This document shows positions 8,607 to 16,424 of a stretch of DNA of 64,000 nucleotides, in pieces. The position numbers were made by a program, and so were the translations under genes. This DNA comes from Alphaproteobacteria bacterium (lineage in GTDB: Bacteria > Pseudomonadota > Alphaproteobacteria > JAJFFI01). The DNA is taken from contig JASJBI010000004.1 in the NCBI GenBank assembly GCA_030066595.1, forward strand, positions 1 to 64,000, written 5' to 3'. Under the pieces are notes generated by a model that worked only from the letters and a program-made list of their open reading frames with translations, did no database searches and was not told where the DNA came from. How positions within the stretch are numbered: the stretch's first letter is position 1; each line of letters begins with the position of its first letter.

Positions 8607-9578
8607 ATGAGCGATTCGCAGGGTCTAGACGGTATCTCCGTCGTCATCCCCCTCTACAACAAACGAGATCATATTGGACCCTGCCTTGAATCGGTACTGG
8701 CCCAAACGTGGCAGAAATTCGAGATCATCGTGGTCAACGATGCCTCGACCGATGGGAGCCTTGAGGCGATCGCCGGTATCGAAGATCCGAGGATCACTGT
8801 CTTCCACCGCGACCGCGCGGGACCCGGGGCCGGCCCGGCCCGCAATCTCGGCGTTTCCAAGGCAAAGTTCTCTTGGTGCGCGTTCCTGGATGCGGACGAC
8901 CGCTGGCATCCGGAATACCTGGAGACGATGAACCGAGCAGTCAGCGCGCTGAATGACGGTGTCGGCCTAGCTTTTGCCGGCTTTGAAATTATTGGTTCGG
9001 ACGGGTCGCTCCGCCCAGACAAGTTCGCCGCGCAGATCGCCCAAGCGTACCCCCGTATCCTCGATTTCCGGCAGTTCGTTTCGGCCTGGCTCGCCAACCA
9101 CAATTCGCCCAACCGGACCTCAGCCACGATGATCAGAAAGGCCGTCCTGTGCGCCGCGGGGGGATTTCCCGAGGAGGAACGTTCCAGGCGCGGCGAAGAC
9201 AAGGATACCTGGCTCCGGGTTATGACCAAGACTCGGGCGGTCTACGTACCTGTCATCGGGATGTCCTACCGAAGCGGAGGCACCAATCCAGAGTGGTTCG
9301 CCGAGCCGCCCTGCATTTGCCGCACAATTCGCAAGCTCTTGTCCGGCCAAGACCTCAAGGATCACAAGCGGCTCTTGCGACGCCTGCACAACGACGAGAT
9401 TCTCAACTATGTGAAGGAAAGATCGAGATCCGCGCCTGTGCCGAAGCGGCTCTTCTCGGATTTCTACGTGCTATCCAGCCCGCTGGCCTTCGGCAAGATC
9501 ATTGGCATCTGGCTCTTGCCCACAAGCGCGAACCGCCTGCTTCGCAGCGTTCGCAAACGACTTTCGACGGCCACGTGA
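8607..9578 (+). CDS. Family-2 glycosyltransferase
   Basis: This 323-residue inverting GT-A glycosyltransferase has ISVVIPLYNKRDHIGPCLES at residues 9-28, EIIVVNDASTDGSLEAI for nucleotide binding, and AFLDADDRWHPEY as the DxD metal site. GGFPEEERSRRGEDKDTWLR supplies the usual ED acceptor-side motif. The hydrophobic patch near the C-terminus is short, so it is probably a peripheral membrane enzyme. The ATG at 8607 puts the GT-A core directly at the N-terminus; the frame is open further upstream without family similarity. A decayed copy of this gene lies at 327-1042. It should add one sugar to the repeat unit; donor unknown. Confidence 0.88.
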   Translation: MSDSQGLDGISVVIPLYNKRDHIGPCLESVLAQTWQKFEIIVVNDASTDGSLEAIAGIEDPRITVFHRDRAGPGAGPARNLGVSKAKFSWCAFLDADDRWHPEYLETMNRAVSALNDGVGLAFAGFEIIGSDGSLRPDKFAAQIAQAYPRILDFRQFVSAWLANHNSPNRTSATMIRKAVLCAAGGFPEEERSRRGEDKDTWLRVMTKTRAVYVPVIGMSYRSGGTNPEWFAEPPCICRTIRKLLSGQDLKDHKRLLRRLHNDEILNYVKERSRSAPVPKRLFSDFYVLSSPLAFGKIIGIWLLPTSANRLLRSVRKRLSTAT

Positions 9579-9858
9579 ATGCGGCGGCGAGCTCTCACCG
9601 ATTGGCGATTCCGTGCGGATCATTCGGCCCTCGTTTGGCGCTTGCCAAAGTGCTTCCCAATCGGGCCGGCGCCCAGACGACACCGGCCTCACCAGGTGCC
9701 CGCGGCCCGTTCGACGGCGCCTCTTTGAGGATGTGCACGGATTTATTGACAGATTCACTCCAGAGCTGAGCTATTGTGAAACCTCTTTCTTGCTTGGGAA
9801 TTTGCCTGATGCTCACTGGGCAAGAAGGCCCTATCGCCGATGATCGGCTGGACAGCGG

Positions 9859-10020
9859 CCTGCCAACATCGGGAGTGGGCAAACAGGGCAGCGGGCGCGG
9901 GAGCGTTTCCTCAAGGACATGACCATGGACCACCTGTTTGGAGTGCTCGACCACGAGATCGAGACGGTCCTGGCCCGCAAGGTGCAGGGCAAGTCAATGA
10001 AACCCTATCGCGCCCTGTAG
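9859..10020 (+). pseudogene. 3' remnant of a family-4 glycosyltransferase gene
   Basis: The frame ending at the TAG at 10018-10020 reads GQRARERFLKDMTMDHLF, then a variable EIETVLARK stretch and a stop. The intact GT4 at 6049-7257 ends with GQRARERFLKDMTMDYLF, then EIEGVFSRV. About 40 to 50 codons of the 3' end are kept; everything upstream (9579-9858) shows no matching frame. The next gene starts only five bases after the stop. I infer that a second GT4 gene was deleted, leaving its tail in front of the sulfotransferase gene. Confidence 0.75.
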
Positions 10021-10024
10021 TTCG

Positions 10025-10999
10025 GTGGGGAACCAACGGGCAGTGGACGAAGTGGCGTTGGCATCGAAGCCGGGACAGGGTCGCGGGGCACAATTGAAGT
10101 GCATCGTCATCCTGTCAACGAAATGCGCCGGGTCGAGCGCGCTGCAACGTCGGCTGACCGCCTTGGCTGATATTCGGCATGTCCGCGTGACCCGCCACAA
10201 CGAGCAGGAAACGCTCTACTGGACCAAGGCGGCTTCCGTCCTCGGCCTGCCGCAAGTGGATCTGCCACACAGCAAAGTGCCCATACCCGGCGACCGCGCC
10301 AAGGCCGGCTTGATCGAACTGCTTACACAGAATGTGCCAGACTACGCGCCGCCCAGTGATGACCAGGCCTTGGTGTTCGACGGTTGGCAACGCCTGTGCG
10401 AGACCTATGCTCCGGTGTTTGTCGAGAAATCACCCCATCACCTGCATCAGTGGTCGGCTTTGGAGCTCATGTTGCAGTGCCGTGAGCGAATGCCTGAGAT
10501 TGATTTTCTGTTCATCGCGCTGATCCGGAACCCTTTGTCGGTCCTATATTCCATGTGGCAACAATGGCGGATCATGCCGGAGGAGATGGAACCCCACTGG
10601 CGCATGGCCTACGACAACCTGCATCGGCTCACGCCGCTCTTGGCCAGCGACCTGCTCACGATCCGCTACGAGGACTTGGTACGCGACGACGCCTTGCTGG
10701 ATCCGGTTCGCGAGTTCGCTGGCGCGATGGGCGCGCAACACGGCGGAACGGGGAACGACAGGGCATTTCACGCGCGCTCGATTGAGAAATGGCGCGCGGA
10801 CCGGTGGTTCGGCTATCAGCTCGACCCGAGGACGATCGAGGTCGCCGAGGCCTTCGGCTACGCGCCCGCCGATCTCGTGAATGAGCGGAACTGGGCCTGG
10901 CCGGTCTACAAGCGAGTCGCCGGCGGAGGGCGGGGCGCGCTGCGCAAGCTGTTGCCCAAGTCGAGCAGACGAAGGATCAGGCAGGCTTTGTCGAGGTAG
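10025..10999 (+). CDS. Sulfotransferase family protein
   Basis: This protein of about 324 residues probably moves a sulfate group from PAPS to a sugar of the polysaccharide. The phosphosulfate loop is in CIVILSTKCAGSSALQRRL (about 26-44). The second PAPS contact is LIRNPLSVLYSMWQQW (about 164-179), with the conserved R and S. FVEKSPHHLHQ, between them, is typical of the family. RYEDLV and the KWRADRWFGYQL tail also fit. The GTG at 10025 is the first start; a TTG at 10094, directly before KCIVILSTK, is a plausible alternative because the first 23 residues look unstructured. It follows a GT4 gene remnant by five bases. Confidence 0.82.
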   Translation: MGNQRAVDEVALASKPGQGRGAQLKCIVILSTKCAGSSALQRRLTALADIRHVRVTRHNEQETLYWTKAASVLGLPQVDLPHSKVPIPGDRAKAGLIELLTQNVPDYAPPSDDQALVFDGWQRLCETYAPVFVEKSPHHLHQWSALELMLQCRERMPEIDFLFIALIRNPLSVLYSMWQQWRIMPEEMEPHWRMAYDNLHRLTPLLASDLLTIRYEDLVRDDALLDPVREFAGAMGAQHGGTGNDRAFHARSIEKWRADRWFGYQLDPRTIEVAEAFGYAPADLVNERNWAWPVYKRVAGGGRGALRKLLPKSSRRRIRQALSR

Positions 11000-11142
11000 C
11001 CGGCTGCTGCGCGCGCTCGGCCGCGAGAGGTCGACTGTGTAGAGCGCCGGTTCGGCTCGCCCAGCCCTTCAGATCGAGCGCAACGCTCACCAACCAGCCC
11101 TGCATCCAGGGATGAGCGGGACCGCGACGTCCGCTGTTCTGC

Positions 11143-12606
11143 TCATTTCGACGGATTGGACGGGTTCGTTGACAATGCGCCCTGCAGGTAGCGATGCATT
11201 GTCTTGAGGGATTCCGGGGCGAGGACGGCCATGGCCAGGATGTAGACCGCCCCTCCGAACGCGATCAGGAGAGCGAGCGAATAGATGGAAGGAGTTGGCG
11301 CCGTCAGCTCTCTCAGCAAGAAGATCGCCAGGATCATGGCTGCGCAGCCAAGCAATGGTCGTAACTGAATCGCGACGTACCGCCTCAGATCAAGCCCGAT
11401 GGCCTTGTGTACCAGAACAGCGCCGACGGGCATTCTTATGAGGAACTGTGCGGTGTAAACGATGCAGGCGGCCGCAAGGCTATGCTGCACCGCTAGATAC
11501 AATACGATCAGATAGACGCCGGTCGTCAGCAGATTTTCGACCAACAGCCACTTCTGTCGCCCACAGGCGATCAGCAGCGACCCCCCACTTACGCCGGCCG
11601 ACCGTGCAACTCCGACCAATGCGACGATCTGCATCAACGGAATCGCTGCTTCCCATTTCGTCCCGAGGAGCACCAAGGTGAACTCCGGAGCGATGCTGGC
11701 AAAGCCCAGAAAGACGGGGAACGCCACCAGACAGTTTATCTCGACGCTGTTGTAGAAGGCCCTCTTGAGGCGCTCGGGGCGATCCTGCAGACGGGAATAG
11801 GCGGAAAGCCCGGTGGGTCCCATGGCGAACTCGTTCATCTCCGAAAGCGCTTGCACGATTCGGTTCGATGCATTGAATAGGCCCGCCGCCGCCGGTCCCA
11901 GGAAATAGCCGATCATCGGCGTCACTGTGCGCCGGCTGAGATAGCGGATAAACCCGTTCAAGATCATGTGTTTGCCAGAGTCGAAGAGCTCGTTGAACCT
12001 CCGGTAGGTAACGCGCAAGCCAGGGCGCCAGTCGCTGGTCGCCCAAAGCACGATCACCATGATCGCGGCACTGGCAAGCTCTCGTCCGACCAGGCTGTAG
12101 ATTCCATACCCCTCGAAGGCCATGGTGATGCCCACGGCACCTCCGCCCAGCGCAGCCAGCAACGACCGAATCGCCAGCAGGCGAAACTGCATGGTTCGAT
12201 TGAGGTAGGCTATCTGCACCATGGTCAGCGCCTTCAGCATCACGGCCGGGACCAGCCAAACGATGATCGAAGACAGCTGAGGTTGTCCGAACAGATCCGC
12301 GAGCGGGTCGGCGGCGCCTACGGCTATCCCGCACAGCACGACGGCCATGCACAGATTGATCCAGAAAGCCGTGTCGAGATGTCCCGGGTCGAGTTCCCGC
12401 AGCCGGACAATCGGCGCGTTCATCCAGTTCCTGAGGACGATGTCGAAGAGAAACAGCAGCGCCAGCGCCAGCGCCACCAAACCGAAGTCCCGTGGACCCA
12501 ACAGACGGGCCAGAACGAGATAGAACAGGAATCTCAGGACGTGGTGGCCGCCGCGCTCGGCAAAGCTCCAGAGTACTCCGCGGACAGCGCGAATTCCCAA
12601 GCTCAT
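11143..12606 (-). CDS. Wzx-type polysaccharide flippase (MOP superfamily)
   Basis: This 487-residue inner-membrane protein has about twelve to fourteen hydrophobic segments and would flip the lipid-linked repeat unit to the periplasm. The start MSLGIRAVRGVLWSFAERGG, then FYLVLARLLGPRDFGLVALA, is typical of the Polysacc_synt_3 type of oligosaccharide flippase. Internal PMIGYFLGPAAAGLFNASNR also fits. The ATG at 12606 has AAGGA seven bases upstream; a TTG six codons earlier lacks such a site. It is convergent with the sulfotransferase gene at 10025 and divergent from the asparagine-synthase-like gene at 13051. With the priming transferase at 20469 and the polymerase at 23394 it makes a Wzx/Wzy-type pathway. 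Confidence 0.87.
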   Translation of the reverse strand: MSLGIRAVRGVLWSFAERGGHHVLRFLFYLVLARLLGPRDFGLVALALALLFLFDIVLRNWMNAPIVRLRELDPGHLDTAFWINLCMAVVLCGIAVGAADPLADLFGQPQLSSIIVWLVPAVMLKALTMVQIAYLNRTMQFRLLAIRSLLAALGGGAVGITMAFEGYGIYSLVGRELASAAIMVIVLWATSDWRPGLRVTYRRFNELFDSGKHMILNGFIRYLSRRTVTPMIGYFLGPAAAGLFNASNRIVQALSEMNEFAMGPTGLSAYSRLQDRPERLKRAFYNSVEINCLVAFPVFLGFASIAPEFTLVLLGTKWEAAIPLMQIVALVGVARSAGVSGGSLLIACGRQKWLLVENLLTTGVYLIVLYLAVQHSLAAACIVYTAQFLIRMPVGAVLVHKAIGLDLRRYVAIQLRPLLGCAAMILAIFLLRELTAPTPSIYSLALLIAFGGAVYILAMAVLAPESLKTMHRYLQGALSTNPSNPSK

Positions 12607-13050
12607 GGCCGTCCTTCTTCCCAAATTCGCTACGTCGGTGTCAGCGGCTACAAAATACCTAGCCGGCGTTCCCGGGATCCAGATCGGGCACCAGAACTTC
12701 CTGTGTTTCTCGGCACTTGCCCGATTTGAAGCTCAGCAGCAATCCATCGTTGCTTGAAGGCGTGAAGGATTTGTAAACGGCTGCATGTAATCGCTTCGCG
12801 TCCCTGGCCAGTTCAACCTGTTGACAAGCGATCGCCTTATATCAGTGCGCTGGCGACCCGGCAAACGGCGCAATGGGGCCATTCCTCGCGACTGGACACA
12901 CCGCACCGCGCATCCACTGGCGGCCCGACGTCGCGTCCCAACTGGATCAAGCCGCTTCGACCGGTCCCGTCCGCTCGCCTGTTTCCCCATGAACTGTGTG
13001 ATCGGTGTATATGCGACGCGCCCGGGGCTACTATAAGCGTCAACCGAGCC
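12607..13050. other. Divergent intergenic region between the flippase and asparagine-synthase-like genes
   Basis: No gene is supported. The two flanking genes diverge, so promoters for both should lie here. I see no clear operator, hairpin or repeat. Confidence 0.45.
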
Positions 13051-14949
13051 GTGTTAGTTTGCACCGGCACTTCCCTGCTCACCAGCCCCAACCCGGCCCA
13101 CGGATCGTTGCGACCTTACTCACCAAGCCTCACGTTTGTCGCCCTGGTCCACGCTACCGACTTTGCACCGAAAGCCCGCGAGATAGCGGAGCTCTACCAG
13201 CCTTCCGACATACGGACCTACGAGCTGCAGCGAGGCCAGCTGACACTATGTACGTGGGACCGGGCATGTCCAGTGGCCAACGAGCCCGAAACAGTCCTTC
13301 TCTCGGTCGACAAGACCCGGGCCGCTGTCGATGTGCCGCTTGGCTCCGATGGTCTCGACAGGGAGGGCGTACCCAGGTGCTTTCTCCGCTCCGTGAAACA
13401 GTACCGGAGCTACGTTGGCATCGACGAGCACAAACGCGTAGCGATCTGGACAGATCACGTCGGCCTATCAAAAATATTCCATGCTTCGACGGGCGGGTGC
13501 CAGGTCTTTTCCGATGACTTGTCCGCATTTGCGCTCTTCAACCCTGCACTCGATCTCTCCATGGTTGCGAGCTTTTTCGCAAACGGATCGATGTTGTCAG
13601 GCAGGACGATCTATTCCGGCGTTCGGGGTATCGGTCCGGCGCGCCTGGTTGTTGTCTCGCCCGAAGCCGTTTGGGAAAAGCGGTACTGGCGTTTCGAGCC
13701 GGGGAAGGACATAGCCAAGGATGTCGGCGGCTCCGGACCTGAGCTGTGGCATCACGTTAGAGAGGCAGTTCTCTGCCACGTCGGCGAACATGAGATCATG
13801 CTGCCGCTGTCGGGCGGATATGACTCCACCTGCCTTCTCGGTCTGCTGTTGCATGCGGGCCGGACGGTCAACAGTTTCTCCTTTGTAAGCGGCAATCCGC
13901 AGCCGAGCTCAGATGCTGCGATCGCCGCACGCCAGGCCGCGGCGTCGAACGTCAGGCATGCGACCTATCGTATCGACGACATAGACGTCGTCGATATGGT
14001 CAAAGCGAATATCCTCGGCGGGCTGCTGACGCGACATCCCTGCTACGAGATTTCCGCGTATTCCAGAGCAGCGGAATCCGCGCTCAACAGCCTGAAGGAT
14101 CCGGTGTTCTGTCTTGGCGATGAGTGTTTTGGCACGAAGAGCCATCGCCTTGCGGATCACAACGATCTGCTCGGCTCGATCCACCTCAGAGCGCCCAGCG
14201 GCCTCACCGCACTGTCAGGGGTGATTGGGCCGGATGCGGTGTCGAACCTCATCGATTTACTGGATACCCTCTATTGTGAGCTGATCGAGCAAGTGCCACC
14301 GTCTGATGATCGGAACGACGCTAAGGACTGGCTGTATTTCAATGTTCGTATCGCCGAGAACCTGGCCCCGCTCCGCGCTCACACAGTTGGAAACTCTCTC
14401 CCATTCGTATGTCCACTGTTGGATATTCGCGTTCTTGATGTGGTGCAACGGCTACCCAGTCAGCAACGTATCGACAAAAGGTTCTTCAAGGCGGTTGCTC
14501 GGAAGCAGCTACCAGAGATGTTCAGGATTCCTCGGTCCAGGCTTGATCAGATGGAACCGGAGCTTTGGCAGCTGATGGACAATCAGGCCGCGCGCATTCA
14601 AGAAGCTTTGTCCGATCTGAAAGCTGGCATCCCCGGTGTGATGTCTGTCTCTGACCTGAGTGCCATGTTCGAGACGGTCCGGACGTTGCGCACGTCGCCA
14701 GGATCGGTTTCTTCTGCAATGGGTTCTGTCAGGACATTGCGGCGCGATGCAGCAAGGTTTGCGATATCGCGTGGTCTGGTTCCTTCGCGACTAGAGGTAT
14801 GGCTGAGGGGGCGGCTTTTGAACAGATTCTCCTGGGCTCCGCCGCCAGAGGTCCTGTTCTTGCGCTCACTTCACCTTGCGATGTCCGTCGATGCCCTGAG
14901 AGCCGTGCAGCCGAGGAATCAGCCTGGCGTAATGCTGGAAGCGCCTTGA
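13051..14949 (+). CDS. Asparagine-synthase-like protein, amidotransferase cysteine lacking
   Basis: This is a 632-residue protein with an N-terminal half like the glutaminase domain of AsnB (AIWTDHVGLSKIF, then VFSDDLSAFALF) and a C-terminal ATP-pyrophosphatase half with LPLSGGYDST (251-260), the PP-loop. The usual Cys2 nucleophile is absent: the protein starts MLVCTGTSLL from a GTG, so the N-terminal half should not hydrolyse glutamine. Such proteins occur in polysaccharide and peptide clusters and may form an amide or other acyl-adenylate-derived bond with ammonia or an amine. Amidation of a uronic acid is one possibility here, but that is inference. It lies between the flippase and a GT2 gene. 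Confidence 0.78.
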   Translation: MLVCTGTSLLTSPNPAHGSLRPYSPSLTFVALVHATDFAPKAREIAELYQPSDIRTYELQRGQLTLCTWDRACPVANEPETVLLSVDKTRAAVDVPLGSDGLDREGVPRCFLRSVKQYRSYVGIDEHKRVAIWTDHVGLSKIFHASTGGCQVFSDDLSAFALFNPALDLSMVASFFANGSMLSGRTIYSGVRGIGPARLVVVSPEAVWEKRYWRFEPGKDIAKDVGGSGPELWHHVREAVLCHVGEHEIMLPLSGGYDSTCLLGLLLHAGRTVNSFSFVSGNPQPSSDAAIAARQAAASNVRHATYRIDDIDVVDMVKANILGGLLTRHPCYEISAYSRAAESALNSLKDPVFCLGDECFGTKSHRLADHNDLLGSIHLRAPSGLTALSGVIGPDAVSNLIDLLDTLYCELIEQVPPSDDRNDAKDWLYFNVRIAENLAPLRAHTVGNSLPFVCPLLDIRVLDVVQRLPSQQRIDKRFFKAVARKQLPEMFRIPRSRLDQMEPELWQLMDNQAARIQEALSDLKAGIPGVMSVSDLSAMFETVRTLRTSPGSVSSAMGSVRTLRRDAARFAISRGLVPSRLEVWLRGRLLNRFSWAPPPEVLFLRSLHLAMSVDALRAVQPRNQPGVMLEAP

Positions 14950-15364
14950 TCTGAGGCATACTTGACGCGATAAGCTAAGCCGCTTGCGTATCTGCAGCAG
15001 GGCTTTCGTGCCTCGCACGCGCTCATCACGATCCAAGCATCCGATCAGCACCTGGCTAGTTGCTTTGCCGCCAACTCCGAGAGACATGTGTCATCCACTA
15101 CAGACCGCGGTCGGGAATGGCGGTGCCGCCCGCCACATCTCTGACCGACGCGAAGGTTGTCTGCTTGCCATCAAGAGAACAACAGATGAGCCGCTCTTGC
15201 TGTACACTTCCCGCACCGGCTTCTTGGGCTGATTGGACCGACCATGGCGGATCTGCAGGCCAGTCGTGCCATATTGGCCGTCTGTTAACGGGTTTCCAAC
15301 ACAGAACAGGACCGCCAGCCCCGTTGATCTTGTGTTGTAGCCTCTCGGGTAATGCCTCATTGCC
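14950..15364. other. Intergenic region without recognisable features
   Basis: I see no gene, repeat or clear hairpin in these 415 bases. The promoter of the glycosyltransferase gene at 15365 is probably here. Confidence 0.4.
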
Positions 15365-16273
15365 ATGAGCGCGATTAGCATCGTCATCGGCACGGCCAAT
15401 CGAGCCAAGGCCATTGATTGCTGCTTGGAGCATATCGCCAGGCTCGTCGTGCCGCCCGACTGTGCGCTCGAATGTATCGTCGTGGATAACAATTCCAGAG
15501 ACGAAACCGAACAGGTGATTAAGCGACGCTTGCTGAGCCTTCCATTCGCCGGCCGTTATGTCTTCGAGCCGGTTCAGGGTGTATCGCGGGCGCGAAACAC
15601 CGGTGTTGCCCAGGCGGCCGGTGACATCGTCGCATTCACCGATGATGATTGCATTGTCGACCCGAACTGGCTGGTGGCGATCAAGGAGCTCTATGATCGC
15701 GATCCCGAGTTGCAGTTCGCCGGTGGACGCGTAGAGCTTTTCGATCCCCTGGATATGGCGGAAACCATCAAGACGTCTAAGGAGAACGATGTCCTGGACA
15801 GCATCTCCAAGCTGCGCGGCTTTCTGCATGGTTGCAACCTGACCGCGCGAAAATCGGCGCTTGAGAGGCTGGGCGGTTTTGATGAGCGCTTTGGCGCCGG
15901 GGTGGCGCTGAGGTCGGCCGAGGATATTGACCTAGTCTATCGTGGCTATCGAGCCGGAATGAAAATCGCCTATTGTCCAGATTTTCTCGTGTATCACGAC
16001 CACGGCCGATCGAGCGAGCGAGCCATTCAGCGGCTGTTGCGCGACTACAAGATAGGGCAGGGAGCTTTCTACCTGGAACATCTCTTGCGCGGTCGTCTCG
16101 ATGTCCTGCTGGTCCTCTGTGTTCAGCTCCGCCCTCCTCTCCGGCGTTGGATCACGGGGCCCGATCGTTTGAAGTTCGTCCGTAAGTATTTCTGGCATCT
16201 CGTTGCCTGCTCGTATTTCGCAGTCGGGGTCTATCGCTATCTGAAGCTCGGCCTTGCCGGCAAGAGGGCATAG
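15365..16273 (+). CDS. Family-2 glycosyltransferase
   Basis: This 302-residue GT-A enzyme starts with ISIVIGTANRAKAIDCCLEH, has IVVDNNSRDETEQVI for nucleotide binding and AFTDDDCIVDPNWL with a DDD metal site. GCNLTARKSALERLGGFDER and AEDIDLVYRGYRAG are the acceptor-side motifs of the family. The tail is basic and amphipathic. It is close to rhamnosyl- or galactosyltransferase-like GT2 proteins by pattern, but the sugar cannot be assigned. It precedes the beta-helix lipoprotein gene by about 150 bases on the same strand. Confidence 0.87.
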   Translation: MSAISIVIGTANRAKAIDCCLEHIARLVVPPDCALECIVVDNNSRDETEQVIKRRLLSLPFAGRYVFEPVQGVSRARNTGVAQAAGDIVAFTDDDCIVDPNWLVAIKELYDRDPELQFAGGRVELFDPLDMAETIKTSKENDVLDSISKLRGFLHGCNLTARKSALERLGGFDERFGAGVALRSAEDIDLVYRGYRAGMKIAYCPDFLVYHDHGRSSERAIQRLLRDYKIGQGAFYLEHLLRGRLDVLLVLCVQLRPPLRRWITGPDRLKFVRKYFWHLVACSYFAVGVYRYLKLGLAGKRA

Positions 16274-16424
16274 CGGACGCCTGTCAAGCTGCGCTGGGGG
16301 CTCAGGGCCGGCAGGTCGCAGTTTGCCGCCGCTCGAGCCGCGCCTGGTTGCGTCTGTACCGATGTGGAATTCGAGGCCATTCCAGTCCATGTCTTCCAAA
16401 TATGCGGCCGTATCGACGTGAGAG

